In this document: piece after piece, positions 1 to 8,064 of the stretch | Numbering within the stretch: the stretch's first letter is position 1 | Layout: each line of letters starts with the position of its first letter | DNA from: Massilia arenae | Lineage (GTDB): Bacteria; Pseudomonadota; Gammaproteobacteria; Burkholderiales; Burkholderiaceae_D | Length of the DNA: 64,000 nucleotides | Assembly: GCF_008014745.1 (NCBI RefSeq) | Contig: NZ_VPFD01000025.1 | Location: forward strand, 1 to 64,000 | Direction: 5' to 3' | The notes under the pieces: generated by a model | Database searches by the model: none | What the model was told of the DNA's origin: nothing | The model's input: only the letters and a program-made list of their open reading frames with translations | Translations under genes and position numbers: made by a program

Positions 1-52
1 GATCAAACTGAACGGCCTGAGTCCTGTGCAGTACAGAACCCAGGCCGTCTAA
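1..52 (+). CDS. IS3-family transposase (OrfB, integrase core), C-terminal 16 residues only
   Basis: Reading from base 2, the sequence gives IKLNGLSPVQYRTQAV and then TAA at 50-52. GLSPVQYRTQA is the characteristic C-terminal tail of IS3-family OrfB transposases, just after the DDE integrase core. Only the tail is inside the window, so catalytic residues and intactness cannot be judged. The enzyme would catalyse copy-out/paste-in transposition of the element. Confidence 0.75.
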   Translation, partial: IKLNGLSPVQYRTQAV

Positions 53-90
53 GCGAGCATCCAACCGTCTCAGTTTAAGGGGTCACATCA
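1..90 (+). mobile_element. Right end of an IS3-family insertion sequence (truncated by window edge)
   Basis: The first 52 bases encode the C-terminus of an IS3-type transposase. They are followed by 38 bases of non-coding DNA ending GGGGTCACATCA at 79-90. IS3-family elements typically begin TGA/TG and end TCA/CA, so the element probably ends at 90. The flanking DNA at 91 starts abruptly inside a REP-like palindrome arm whose outer half is missing, which fits an insertion junction. The left end of the element lies outside the window, so the inverted repeats cannot be compared here. Confidence 0.7.
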
Positions 91-175
91 GAGGCGGGAA
101 CCCAAGTTCTGCAAATGCTGTCGAGATGCGAGCACACTTGGGTCCCCGCCTTCGCGCGCCTTCGCGGGGACGACG
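91..175. repeat. REP/BIME-like palindrome, copy 1 (left arm truncated by the IS)
   Basis: The left arm GAGGCGGGAACCCAAGT (91-107) and right arm (137-174) match the family also seen near 11419, 14401, 35629 and 58794. The outer half of the left arm (CGTCGTTCCCGC in other copies) is absent and the IS end abuts it. The right arm carries an internal duplication of GCCTTCGCG. It lies just beyond the stop of the diguanylate cyclase gene. Confidence 0.75.
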
Positions 176-197
176 GGGTTTAGCTTAACGTGTACGA

Positions 198-1316
198 TTA
201 AGCGAACGTGACGACCTTGTTGCGGCCACCGGCCTTGGCCTGGTACAGCGCCGCATCGGCCGATGCGACGAGTTCCTGCGCAACGCCCTCGATCGCGTTG
301 TCGCGCGCGAAATCCGACAGCGCGGCGACACCGATCGACACCGTCACGTCGACCCGCTCGCCACCGCCCAGGCTCACCGGCTCGGCAGCCACGCTGGCGC
401 GGATGCGCTGCGCGACCATGCTCGCGCTTTCCAGGTCGGCATCGATCAGCAGCACCACGAATTCTTCGCCGCCGAAGCGGCCCAGCGCATCCGACATGCG
501 CAGCTCGGCCTTGATGCGGCCGCACACCTCGCGCAGGACGTCGTCGCCGCCCTGGTGGCCGACCGTGTCGTTGACGCGCTTGAAGTGGTCGATGTCGATG
601 TACATGCAGGACAGGCGATAGCCCTGGCGCCGCGCGCGCGCGATCTCTTCGAGCAGGCGGCGGTCCATGTAGCGGCGGTTGTAGACGCCGGTGAGCGAAT
701 CGGTGAGGCCGATGTATTTCAGCATCTCGTTGCTGATCACGTTTTCGAGGCAGATCGCGATGATCGAGCCCATGTGCTCGACGAAGTCGGTACCCAGGTT
801 CGGCGTGAAGCGGGCCGGATCGGCGCTGCCCAGGTTCAGGCTGCCGATCAGGCGCGTATTGCGCAGCAGCGGCACCAGGGCCACGCTCTGCAGGCCGGCG
901 GGCGGATGCGGGAACACGGCGCAGTGCTGCGACGGCGCATAAGGCCCCAGGATCGGACGCGGACGGCGCTCGGGCGACATGTCGAAGCCGAGTTCGACCG
1001 CATGCTCGCAGAACATCAGGTTGGGGAACCCCTCGAAATCGACGCCCAGGCGGTGCATGACGGTATAGATGTCGGCATCCGGGTCGACCAGCGACAGGGT
1101 GACGGTGTCCAGCTCCGAGATCACCGGCAGCGTGCGGAAGATCGTGCCGACCAGTTCCGGAAAGCTGCCGGCGCCGACGATCTGCAGGTCGAAGGCCTGG
1201 TGGCGGCACATGATTTCGTGGTTGCGTTCGGCCTGCTCGAGCAGGTACGCCATGCGCGCGCGCAAGGTCTCGTTTTCCGCCATCAGTTCTCGCGTCGACG
1301 CGCTCGGCTCATGCAT
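198..1316 (-). CDS. Diguanylate cyclase (DUF484/GAF-like sensor plus GGDEF)
   Basis: A 372-residue protein. Residues 1-50 form a helical lead-in. About 50-195 resemble a DUF484/GAF-like sensory domain. The C-terminal third is a GGDEF domain beginning near LTDSLTGVYNRRYMDRRL. The active site GGEEF is intact, so it should make cyclic di-GMP from two GTP. The inhibitory I-site RxxD (RMSD) lies exactly five residues before GGEEF, suggesting product feedback inhibition. There are no membrane segments, so the protein should be cytosolic; the ligand of the sensor is unknown. The ATG at 1316 has an AAGGA Shine-Dalgarno about 8 nt upstream. The gene stands alone on the minus strand. Confidence 0.92.
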   Translation of the reverse strand: MHEPSASTRELMAENETLRARMAYLLEQAERNHEIMCRHQAFDLQIVGAGSFPELVGTIFRTLPVISELDTVTLSLVDPDADIYTVMHRLGVDFEGFPNLMFCEHAVELGFDMSPERRPRPILGPYAPSQHCAVFPHPPAGLQSVALVPLLRNTRLIGSLNLGSADPARFTPNLGTDFVEHMGSIIAICLENVISNEMLKYIGLTDSLTGVYNRRYMDRRLLEEIARARRQGYRLSCMYIDIDHFKRVNDTVGHQGGDDVLREVCGRIKAELRMSDALGRFGGEEFVVLLIDADLESASMVAQRIRASVAAEPVSLGGGERVDVTVSIGVAALSDFARDNAIEGVAQELVASADAALYQAKAGGRNKVVTFA

Positions 1317-1477
1317 GGAGCATTCCTTTCAGCAATAACCGTAACATTACGCCATCCACTCTTGCTTGGATATGAAAAACCGCCTGTCGGCATCGGGGAA
1401 GATGCGGGAATAGGCGATTTTGCGACACTGTTGCGGTGCCGCCGACGTTCGCCTTGTCGTCGTACTTACCGTTGTAC

Positions 1478-2323
1478 TTAGAAAGCAAGCTCGGCGTTTA
1501 GTTCCTGGCCCACGCGCAAAATGCGGCCGATGCCGTCCTCGACGATGACGTTCATGCCCAGCGTGACGGCGCCGTCCATACGGGCGTTGGCGCGGTAGGT
1601 TTGCAGGATGTCGAGCGGGTCGGGGCCGGGGATGCCGGTGGCCTGGTCGACCGACGGAATCGGGCAGCGGGCGCAGGGTTTGACCGGGCGCAGTTTGATT
1701 TCGCCAGCGGAGAACTCGGCCACGAAGTCTTCTTCGAAGGCGTCGATTCCGTCCACGACCATATTGGGACGAAAGCGGTTCATGGGCAGCGCGGCACGGC
1801 CGGCGTTTGTTAGCTTGGCGTTCAGGTCGTCGAGCGAGGACTGGCCGATCAGCAGGATCGGGTAGCCGTCAGAGAAGCGGGCGGCGGCGGGCAAGCCGCC
1901 AGTCCATGGGCTGATCTTCGGACGCACGACGTCGGGGCGGAAGCGCACCAGGCGGCATGGAGCGCCGACGGCGTCGGAGAACCAGACAGAGACATCGTCG
2001 CCGCAGTCGGCGGCCAGGACGTGGTCGTCCCAGATGAGCACTTCGATCGCCGGCGCGTCGAGGTCGTGCGCCAGCGGCAGGCGGATTGGCGCCATGCCGG
2101 GCGCTTCGACCACCAGATCTTCACCTTCGACGCGCGGCGCGATGGTCGCCATGCGCGGGTATTCGCGCTGGGTCAGGAACAGGCCCTCTCTCGTTACCAC
2201 CATCCATTCGCGGTCATGTACGCCGTTTGCCGACAGGCCGTCGAGGGCGAGCGTCGCTTCAGGCACGGACAGGCCGGCGCAGGACTTGATCGGATAAAGG
2301 AGGAGTTCAGTGACGGTGGCCAT
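1478..2323 (-). CDS. MOSC domain protein (YcbX/mARC-like molybdenum cofactor sulfurase-type)
   Basis: A 281-residue protein. The N-terminal MOSC beta-barrel domain starts TELLLYPIKSCAGLSV and the C-terminal MOSC domain follows. The conserved Mo-ligand region reads KPCARCPIPSVDQATG near residue 205. The family includes YcbX and mARC, which reduce N-hydroxylated compounds using Moco. There is no fused 2Fe-2S ferredoxin domain of the YcbX type, so an external electron donor would be needed. The ATG at 2323 is preferred because the open frame continues upstream without conserved sequence. It lies downstream of the helicase gene on the same strand, about 100 nt apart. The substrate cannot be inferred. 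Confidence 0.88.
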   Translation of the reverse strand: MATVTELLLYPIKSCAGLSVPEATLALDGLSANGVHDREWMVVTREGLFLTQREYPRMATIAPRVEGEDLVVEAPGMAPIRLPLAHDLDAPAIEVLIWDDHVLAADCGDDVSVWFSDAVGAPCRLVRFRPDVVRPKISPWTGGLPAAARFSDGYPILLIGQSSLDDLNAKLTNAGRAALPMNRFRPNMVVDGIDAFEEDFVAEFSAGEIKLRPVKPCARCPIPSVDQATGIPGPDPLDILQTYRANARMDGAVTLGMNVIVEDGIGRILRVGQELNAELAF

Positions 2324-2420
2324 GCTGTGATCGGGATGGTATGAAGCCAACAGTATGGCAGCATTCGGCGCCGCCGGCACGATCCCGAAGGCGGATTCCA
2401 TCGAACCCGCCCTGCCCCTG

Positions 2421-5400
2421 CTAGCCCTCGACCGTTTCGCGGCTGCGTTCCACCAGATACGTCGCCAGCAGGCCGGACGGCAGCGCGGTGCGGCTGGCAT
2501 CGAACACCTTGCGGTTGCCGATGACGATGAAGCTGTCCCTGGCGCGCGATACCGCGACGTTGAGCATGTTCGGCTTCTGGTCGAAGAAGGCGCCGCCATT
2601 GAAACTCTCGCCATAGGTCGGCGAGAACAGCACGATGGCGCGCTCGGCGCCCTGCAGCGCGTGCACGGTGCCGACGGTCAGGCGGCTGTCCTTGCGCAGC
2701 AGGTCCGGCATGTCGCGGCGCAGGCGCCGTTCGATGGCGCCTGCCTGCGCCGCGAACGGGGTCACGATGCCCACCAGCTTCCAGATCGGCGTCGGCTTGC
2801 CCGCGTCATCGAGGTAATGCCGTTCGATGTCGGCGCGGTGGGCCTTGAGCCAATCGACGACCGCGGCCGCTTCGAACTCGTTGTAGCGACTGCCGCCGCG
2901 CCGCGCATCCCTGCCGCCGACGTGAATCAGCTCGAATGGCGGCAGGATCCGCTCCGCCGGCGGCAGCGATGCGCGTTTCGGTTCGAGGCGGCCCGCGTAG
3001 ATCAGCCGGTTGCAGTAATCGATCAGTTCCGGCACACAGCGGCGGTGTTCGGTCAGCATCAGGCCGCGCACGTCCTCATACTGCTGGACCGCGCAGCTGC
3101 GGTTGGCGATGCGCATCAGGCTGCCGCTGGCCGATGCATAACCGCCCTGCTCAAGGCGGTCGTAGGCGGGGTCGTGGAAGGCCGGCGCCAGGCCGAACTT
3201 GACGGCGTTGGCGCGGTCGGTCGCTTCGCCGCTGTTCCAGACCGGCTCGATCTGGAAGGTGTCGCCGACCACCATCGCGCGCCGCGCCAGGGCGAACATC
3301 GGCGCGCCGATATCGGGCGAGACCTGCCCCGCCTCGTCCACCACCAGCAGGTCGATCGTGTTCCAGAACGGCATGTCCTCGCCTTCCCAGGCGGTGAAGA
3401 ACGACGGCGCCATGTGGAAGTTCGACACCAGGCAGGGAGAGAGCTTGGCGAAGCGGCGGTACTTCGCTTCCAGCTTGCTGCGCCCCTTCGTATCCTTGAT
3501 GCCGCTCCTGATCCGGTGCCGCACTTCCAGGATCCACTGGCCCGACCAGTACCAGTCGGCGACGGCGAACATGCGCGCGCGCACCTTCTTGTCCAGGTGC
3601 TCGTTCAGGTTGGCCAGGCTGGCGTCGAGCAGTTCCGGATCGTCGCCGGCCACGTCGCGCCAGGCGGCGAAGGCGCTGGTGATGCGTGCGCGCTCCGTCT
3701 CGGCCCGCGCCATCTCCTGCTTGACCTCGTCCCCCTGGCGTGCAAGCTCCCCTTTCAAAGCGAGCAGCTCGGCCGCGGTATCGTTCTTGTGCTGCAGTGC
3801 TTCCTTCTTGAGCGTATGGAAATGCCCCGGCACGCCGTCGGCGCGGTGCTGGAGGTCGGCAGTCAGCGGATGCGCCATCAGCACCTGGCGGTCGCGCGCC
3901 ATGCGGCGCCGGCGCACGGCCGGCACGAAACTAAACAGGTCGAGCCAGATCGAGGCATCGGCCAGATAGGCCGCCCATGCCTTCTCGGCCTGCATGATGT
4001 CGTCGCGGCGCGCCTCGTAGGCGCGCAAGGCGGCGTCGGCGGCCTGTTCGCTCTCGTCCAGACGCGCGCGCAGTTGCGCCAGCAGTTCACGGCAACGCGT
4101 GAGTTCCTCGTTCAAGGTCGCCAGCAAGGCGCGGTACGAGGCGACGGCGCCGTCGTCGACATCCTGGCCGAGCGCATGGAACAGGGTATGGCGTGCCGCC
4201 ACCAGCGTGTCGAGGTGGGCGGCCAGCGCTTTCAGTTCGGCGTGCAGGTCGTGGACCACGGTGCCGACGCCATCGCCGCGCCGCCTGAAATGCATCGCCG
4301 CGCAGTCGAGGTAATGGCGCTCCGCCGCCGCCAGCATTTCCGGCGTCTCGAACTCCTCGAAGGGATGGCTCTTGCCGGTGCAGACCGGATGCTCGGTCTG
4401 GCGCGATTCGGACGCCAGGAACAGCCCGAAGCCGCGCCCGTAAGGGTGCCAGCGCCGATGCCCGGTCTCGGCCGAGATCTTCGCGAAGCTGTCGAGCACG
4501 TTCTCGACCGCCTTCACATTGGTCGAGGCGACCACGATCAGTGGGCAATCGCCGCCGGCCAGGGCCGCATCGACCCAGAGCTGGGCCACCACGCTGTGCA
4601 GCAAGGTGGTCTTGCCGGTGCCGGGCGGACCGTTCACCGCCAGGATCTGCCCCTCGGCCAGGCGCTGCAATTCGACCATCGCCGTGCGCTGGGACGGCGA
4701 CAAGTGGTGAAGCGGATGCATGTGGCCGACCGTCTGGCCGTCATACGGCGCGGTCTGCTGCAGCGGCAGCGGTGCGCGCGCAAGCCGGTCGGCGACGGTG
4801 CGCAAGGTGTCGAGCAGCGGCGTGGGCGGCCCCTCGGCGATGATGCGGTCGTACAGCTTCAGGAGATGCCGCGCGACGATCGGCGGCTCGTAGGGCATGC
4901 CGTGCCAGCCCGACACCAGGCGGTGCTCGTCCAGCGCGAAATTCGGCAGCCGCTGGCCTGGCTCGGCCGGCGCCATTGCGCAAAGCCCGGGTAGCCCGGC
5001 CCCCGTCACGGCTTCGAACAGGCGCGCCGCCACGTGGAAGGTATCGCCCATGCCGGTGGCTTGCTCCGGCAGCGCGCCGATGAATTCATCGACACTGGCC
5101 AGCGCGCCAACCGACGTGCGCTGCAGGGTCGGTTCCAGCAGCTCGCGCGGAATCCACGGCATGCGCTCGGGGTCGGGCGACAAGACGCCTTGGCGGTCCA
5201 GCAGGCAGGGAATGCACAGCACCGAGGCGCCCTTGTGCAACTCGGCGCCGTCCTGCTTGGCGCCATGGCTCGCTTCCAGCGCCAGCCGGGCCGGGATCAG
5301 TACGAAGGGGATGCGGCCGGCCCGTTCCAGCTTGCTGGCATTGAACTGCGCCTCGATCCAGCTCGCCAGGTCGGGCGCGGCTTGCGCGACCCGCCACGCG

Positions 5401-5528
5401 CCGTCGTTTTCCGTGAGTGCGATCGGTTTGCTGTCGGGTGCTACCTCGGGATGGAGCAGGCTTACTTCGGCCAGCGCGGCACGCCAGTACGGCAAGGGCA
5501 GCAAGCGGTTCTGGACTGTATCGTTCAT
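2421..5528 (-). CDS. Large superfamily 1 (Upf1-like) helicase / AAA ATPase with coiled-coil insertion
   Basis: A 1035-residue protein. Walker A GPPGTGKTT is at about 300-308 and Walker B VVDEAGQ near 729-735. Motif V-like VGTVHALQGAE is near 952 and motif VI NVAVSRAR near 991. These are hallmarks of SF1B/Upf1-like nucleic-acid helicases. About 420 residues separate Walker A from Walker B, and the stretch from 420 to 660 is rich in Ala, Glu, Arg and Leu with heptad-like character, probably a long coiled coil. The N-terminal 270 residues have no recognisable domain. The ATG at 5528 has AGGA about 7 nt upstream. No nuclease or methylase partner is adjacent. Role unknown: repair, RNA metabolism or defence are all possible. 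Confidence 0.85.
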   Translation of the reverse strand: MNDTVQNRLLPLPYWRAALAEVSLLHPEVAPDSKPIALTENDGAWRVAQAAPDLASWIEAQFNASKLERAGRIPFVLIPARLALEASHGAKQDGAELHKGASVLCIPCLLDRQGVLSPDPERMPWIPRELLEPTLQRTSVGALASVDEFIGALPEQATGMGDTFHVAARLFEAVTGAGLPGLCAMAPAEPGQRLPNFALDEHRLVSGWHGMPYEPPIVARHLLKLYDRIIAEGPPTPLLDTLRTVADRLARAPLPLQQTAPYDGQTVGHMHPLHHLSPSQRTAMVELQRLAEGQILAVNGPPGTGKTTLLHSVVAQLWVDAALAGGDCPLIVVASTNVKAVENVLDSFAKISAETGHRRWHPYGRGFGLFLASESRQTEHPVCTGKSHPFEEFETPEMLAAAERHYLDCAAMHFRRRGDGVGTVVHDLHAELKALAAHLDTLVAARHTLFHALGQDVDDGAVASYRALLATLNEELTRCRELLAQLRARLDESEQAADAALRAYEARRDDIMQAEKAWAAYLADASIWLDLFSFVPAVRRRRMARDRQVLMAHPLTADLQHRADGVPGHFHTLKKEALQHKNDTAAELLALKGELARQGDEVKQEMARAETERARITSAFAAWRDVAGDDPELLDASLANLNEHLDKKVRARMFAVADWYWSGQWILEVRHRIRSGIKDTKGRSKLEAKYRRFAKLSPCLVSNFHMAPSFFTAWEGEDMPFWNTIDLLVVDEAGQVSPDIGAPMFALARRAMVVGDTFQIEPVWNSGEATDRANAVKFGLAPAFHDPAYDRLEQGGYASASGSLMRIANRSCAVQQYEDVRGLMLTEHRRCVPELIDYCNRLIYAGRLEPKRASLPPAERILPPFELIHVGGRDARRGGSRYNEFEAAAVVDWLKAHRADIERHYLDDAGKPTPIWKLVGIVTPFAAQAGAIERRLRRDMPDLLRKDSRLTVGTVHALQGAERAIVLFSPTYGESFNGGAFFDQKPNMLNVAVSRARDSFIVIGNRKVFDASRTALPSGLLATYLVERSRETVEG

Positions 5529-5584
5529 GTTTTCCTGTAGCTCAACCGTATCCAGACGGCATGCCTTATTGTTTTTGTATAAGC

Positions 5585-5619
5585 CAAAAAGCAACAAGCC
5601 CTTCGGAAGGAAGGGCTTG
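5585..5619 (-). terminator. Rho-independent terminator of ychF
   Basis: On the minus strand a 9-bp stem CAAGCCCTT/AAGGGCTTG with a 7-nt loop is followed by TTGCTTTTT. It sits about 33 nt past the ychF stop and before the helicase start, so the helicase likely has its own promoter. Confidence 0.85.
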
Positions 5620-5651
5620 CGTAGGGTTGGGCGCAGCGCGCGCCCGGTGGA

Positions 5652-6743
5652 TCAGACGTTGAACAGGAAGTTCAGCACGTCGCCATCCTTGACGATGTAT
5701 TCCTTGCCCTCGGCGCGCATCTTGCCCGCTTCCTTGGCGCCCGACTCGCCCTTGTAGGTCAGGAAGTCATCATACGAAATGGTCTGCGCGCGAATGAAGC
5801 CGCGCTCGAAGTCGGTGTGGATCACGCCCGCGGCCTGCGGCGCGGTGGCGCCAATCGCCACGGTCCAGGCGCGCACTTCCTTCACGCCGGCGGTGAAGTA
5901 GGTCTGCAGGCCCAGCAGCTTGAACGCCGCGCGGATCAGGCGATCCAGGCCCGGCTCGTCCATGCCCATATCGCCCAGGAAGTCGGCCTTGTCGGCGTCG
6001 TCCATCTCGGCGATCTCGGATTCGATCGAGGCGCAGATGGCGACGATCGGGGCGTTCTGCTTGTTGGCGAACTCGGTCAGCTGGTCGAGCAGCGGATTGT
6101 CCTTGAAACCGGTATCCGACACGTTGGCCACGAACATCGCCGGCTTGGCGGTGATCAGGTGCAGCGGGTAGATGATCGCCATCTCTTCGGCATCCAGGCC
6201 GATGGTGCGCACCGGCTGGCCTTCGTTCAGGTGCGGCAGCACGCGTTCGAGCAGGGCGACCAGCTTGGCCGCGTCCTTGTCACCCGAGCGCGCCTTCTTC
6301 TGCTCGCGGTGGATGGCTTTCTCGACGGTGCCCATGTCGGCCAGCGCCAGTTCGGTCTGGATGACTTCGATATCGTCGATCGGGCTGACCTTGCCGGCCA
6401 CGTGGATCACGTTCGGATCTTCGAAGCAGCGCACCACGTTGACGATGGCGTCGGTTTCGCGGATGTGCGACAGGAACTGGTTGCCCAGGCCCTCGCCCTT
6501 CGACGCGCCGGCCACCAGGCCCGCGATGTCGACAAATTCGACGATGGCCTTGACCACGCGTTCCGGCTTGACGATCGCGGACAGTGCGTCGATGCGCGGA
6601 TCCGGCACCTCGACCACGCCCACGTTCGGCTCGATGGTGCAGAACGGGTAGTTTTCAGCCGGAATGCCGGCCTTGGTCAGTGCGTTGAACAGGGTGGATT
6701 TGCCAACGTTGGGCAGGCCGACGATGCCGCATTTGAGGGTCAT
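5652..6743 (-). CDS. ychF: Redox-regulated ATPase YchF (Obg-family)
   Basis: A 363-residue cytosolic OBG-HflX-like P-loop protein of usual family length. G1 GLPNVGKSTLFNAL is at about 8-21, the switch region FVDIAGLVAGASKGEG at about 69-84, and a C-terminal TGS domain ends KDGDVLNFLFNV. YchF prefers ATP over GTP, associates with ribosomes and modulates oxidative-stress responses. The ATG at 6743 is preceded by AGGAAGAG. In many proteobacteria ychF sits beside pth; here pth is about 3.2 kb away on the same strand, with two genes between them. Its own intrinsic terminator is at 5585-5619. Confidence 0.97.
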   Translation of the reverse strand: MTLKCGIVGLPNVGKSTLFNALTKAGIPAENYPFCTIEPNVGVVEVPDPRIDALSAIVKPERVVKAIVEFVDIAGLVAGASKGEGLGNQFLSHIRETDAIVNVVRCFEDPNVIHVAGKVSPIDDIEVIQTELALADMGTVEKAIHREQKKARSGDKDAAKLVALLERVLPHLNEGQPVRTIGLDAEEMAIIYPLHLITAKPAMFVANVSDTGFKDNPLLDQLTEFANKQNAPIVAICASIESEIAEMDDADKADFLGDMGMDEPGLDRLIRAAFKLLGLQTYFTAGVKEVRAWTVAIGATAPQAAGVIHTDFERGFIRAQTISYDDFLTYKGESGAKEAGKMRAEGKEYIVKDGDVLNFLFNV

Positions 6744-6829
6744 GGATACTCTTCCTAATTCGATAAGCGCGAGCGATCGATGAACCGCTCTAAACCCTGC
6801 ATTGTAACCCGGACCGGGCCGGCTGCCGC

Positions 6830-6851
6830 AAAAAACGGCGCTTTCCGCGCC
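6830..6851 (-). terminator. Rho-independent terminator downstream of the patatin-like gene
   Basis: On the minus strand: GGCGC, loop GGAAA, GCGCC, then GTTTTTT. It lies about 33 nt after the stop codon. Confidence 0.75.
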
Positions 6852-6883
6852 TGCCGCAACGGTCGGGTTTTCACAATGACAAG

Positions 6884-7969
6884 CTAGATCGGCTTGATGC
6901 GCCCTGGGTCCGGCCGCAGGGCGAATTCGGCCAGCTCATCGCGCAACCGCTCCCCTTCCCCGATCGCCCTCTTCCAGGTGCGCACGCGCTCATCGTGATC
7001 CAGGCCGTAGAACTTGAAATCGGCGCGGTCCGGCAGTTTCCCGCGCGGCAGCGTGCGCAGGAATTCGTCGGACGGCGCCACCAGCAGCACGTTGTCGAGC
7101 CAGCCACGATTGGCGCCGCGCGCCGCCCTCCGCCACGGGAATCCTTTATCCAGCCAGCCCGGCACGATGTGCTCGGTGAAATGCGGGTACAGCACCAGCT
7201 CGCCCTTCGCCCGCGAATACGGCAGCGCCAGGTGGTAGTCGATGATGCCGCCGTCCCAGTAACTGCCGGCGGGCGCCTCGGCGATGCCGGTCACCGCCTT
7301 CATGATCAGGGGCAGCGTGCCCGAAGCGAGCAGTCCGGCCGCCAGGTTGTCGCGCGTGAGCGTCGTGAAATGCGTATTGAAACTGTCGAAGCGCTCGCGC
7401 AGCCATGGCGCCTGACTCCGCGCATCGCCAATCACCACCCGCTCCATCAGGCGCCCCAGCCAGGCGCGCGAGCCGGCGTTGTGCAGCGCCGCCGACAGGA
7501 AGCCGCGCATCTCGGCATAGCGGTGCGCGGGCGCCGCCAGCGAACGCAGCCCGCGCACGGTCAGCAGGTGCAGCCGGTAGTGCTCGTGGTTGACGATGTC
7601 GTCTTCATGCCCACGCACCAGCTCGCCCAGCAAGGCTTGCACGACCTCGTCGATGTCCTGCGGCGTGGGCTTGAGACGCGTGTAGCGCTGGCCCGCGTAC
7701 AGCTCTCCCAGCAGGGCGAAAGCCTTCACTGGATCCTTCTGGCAGGCGGCCGCCATGCGCCAGGCGCCGATCGAGGCGCCGATCAGCGTGCGTTCGCGCG
7801 GGGCCGAAGGAAACCATTCTCCGAACATCCATTGGTCGAGCGACTGGAAGATCAATCCCTTGGGGCCGCCCGCCGCGGCCGGCACGATGGCCATGTCCTG
7901 GGCCCGCAAGCCGTATTCTGCAATCTGCGCCATGGCCAGCGGCCCGGCATGAAAAGTGAGCGCCTTCAT
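6884..7969 (-). CDS. Patatin-like phospholipase family protein
   Basis: A 361-residue protein. AAAGGPKGLIF near residue 31 is the oxyanion-hole glycine-rich loop. GASIGAW near residue 65 is the G-x-S-x-G nucleophile elbow. WDGGIIDYHL near 230 supplies the catalytic Asp of the Ser-Asp dyad. Patatin-like enzymes are lipid acyl hydrolases, here probably cytosolic or peripheral because no signal peptide is visible. The ATG at 7969 is chosen over a non-conserved upstream extension. The gene is divergent from the DUF3857 gene, with 95 nt between the starts. Substrate unknown. Confidence 0.88.
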   Translation of the reverse strand: MKALTFHAGPLAMAQIAEYGLRAQDMAIVPAAAGGPKGLIFQSLDQWMFGEWFPSAPRERTLIGASIGAWRMAAACQKDPVKAFALLGELYAGQRYTRLKPTPQDIDEVVQALLGELVRGHEDDIVNHEHYRLHLLTVRGLRSLAAPAHRYAEMRGFLSAALHNAGSRAWLGRLMERVVIGDARSQAPWLRERFDSFNTHFTTLTRDNLAAGLLASGTLPLIMKAVTGIAEAPAGSYWDGGIIDYHLALPYSRAKGELVLYPHFTEHIVPGWLDKGFPWRRAARGANRGWLDNVLLVAPSDEFLRTLPRGKLPDRADFKFYGLDHDERVRTWKRAIGEGERLRDELAEFALRPDPGRIKPI

Positions 7970-8064
7970 GCCGAAATTATCGCAGGAAGCATGCACTTGC
8001 GCCCGATCAATCCTGCCACCGTACTGCTGCGTAACATGGGCCGGTCGCGTGTCCGGAGAATGCC

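Noticed and set aside
2355..4994. 879-codon plus-strand open frame opposite the helicase
   Set aside because: It is antisense to a protein with clear helicase motifs; its composition (His/Gln/Arg/Ala-rich) is the mirror of high-GC codon bias.
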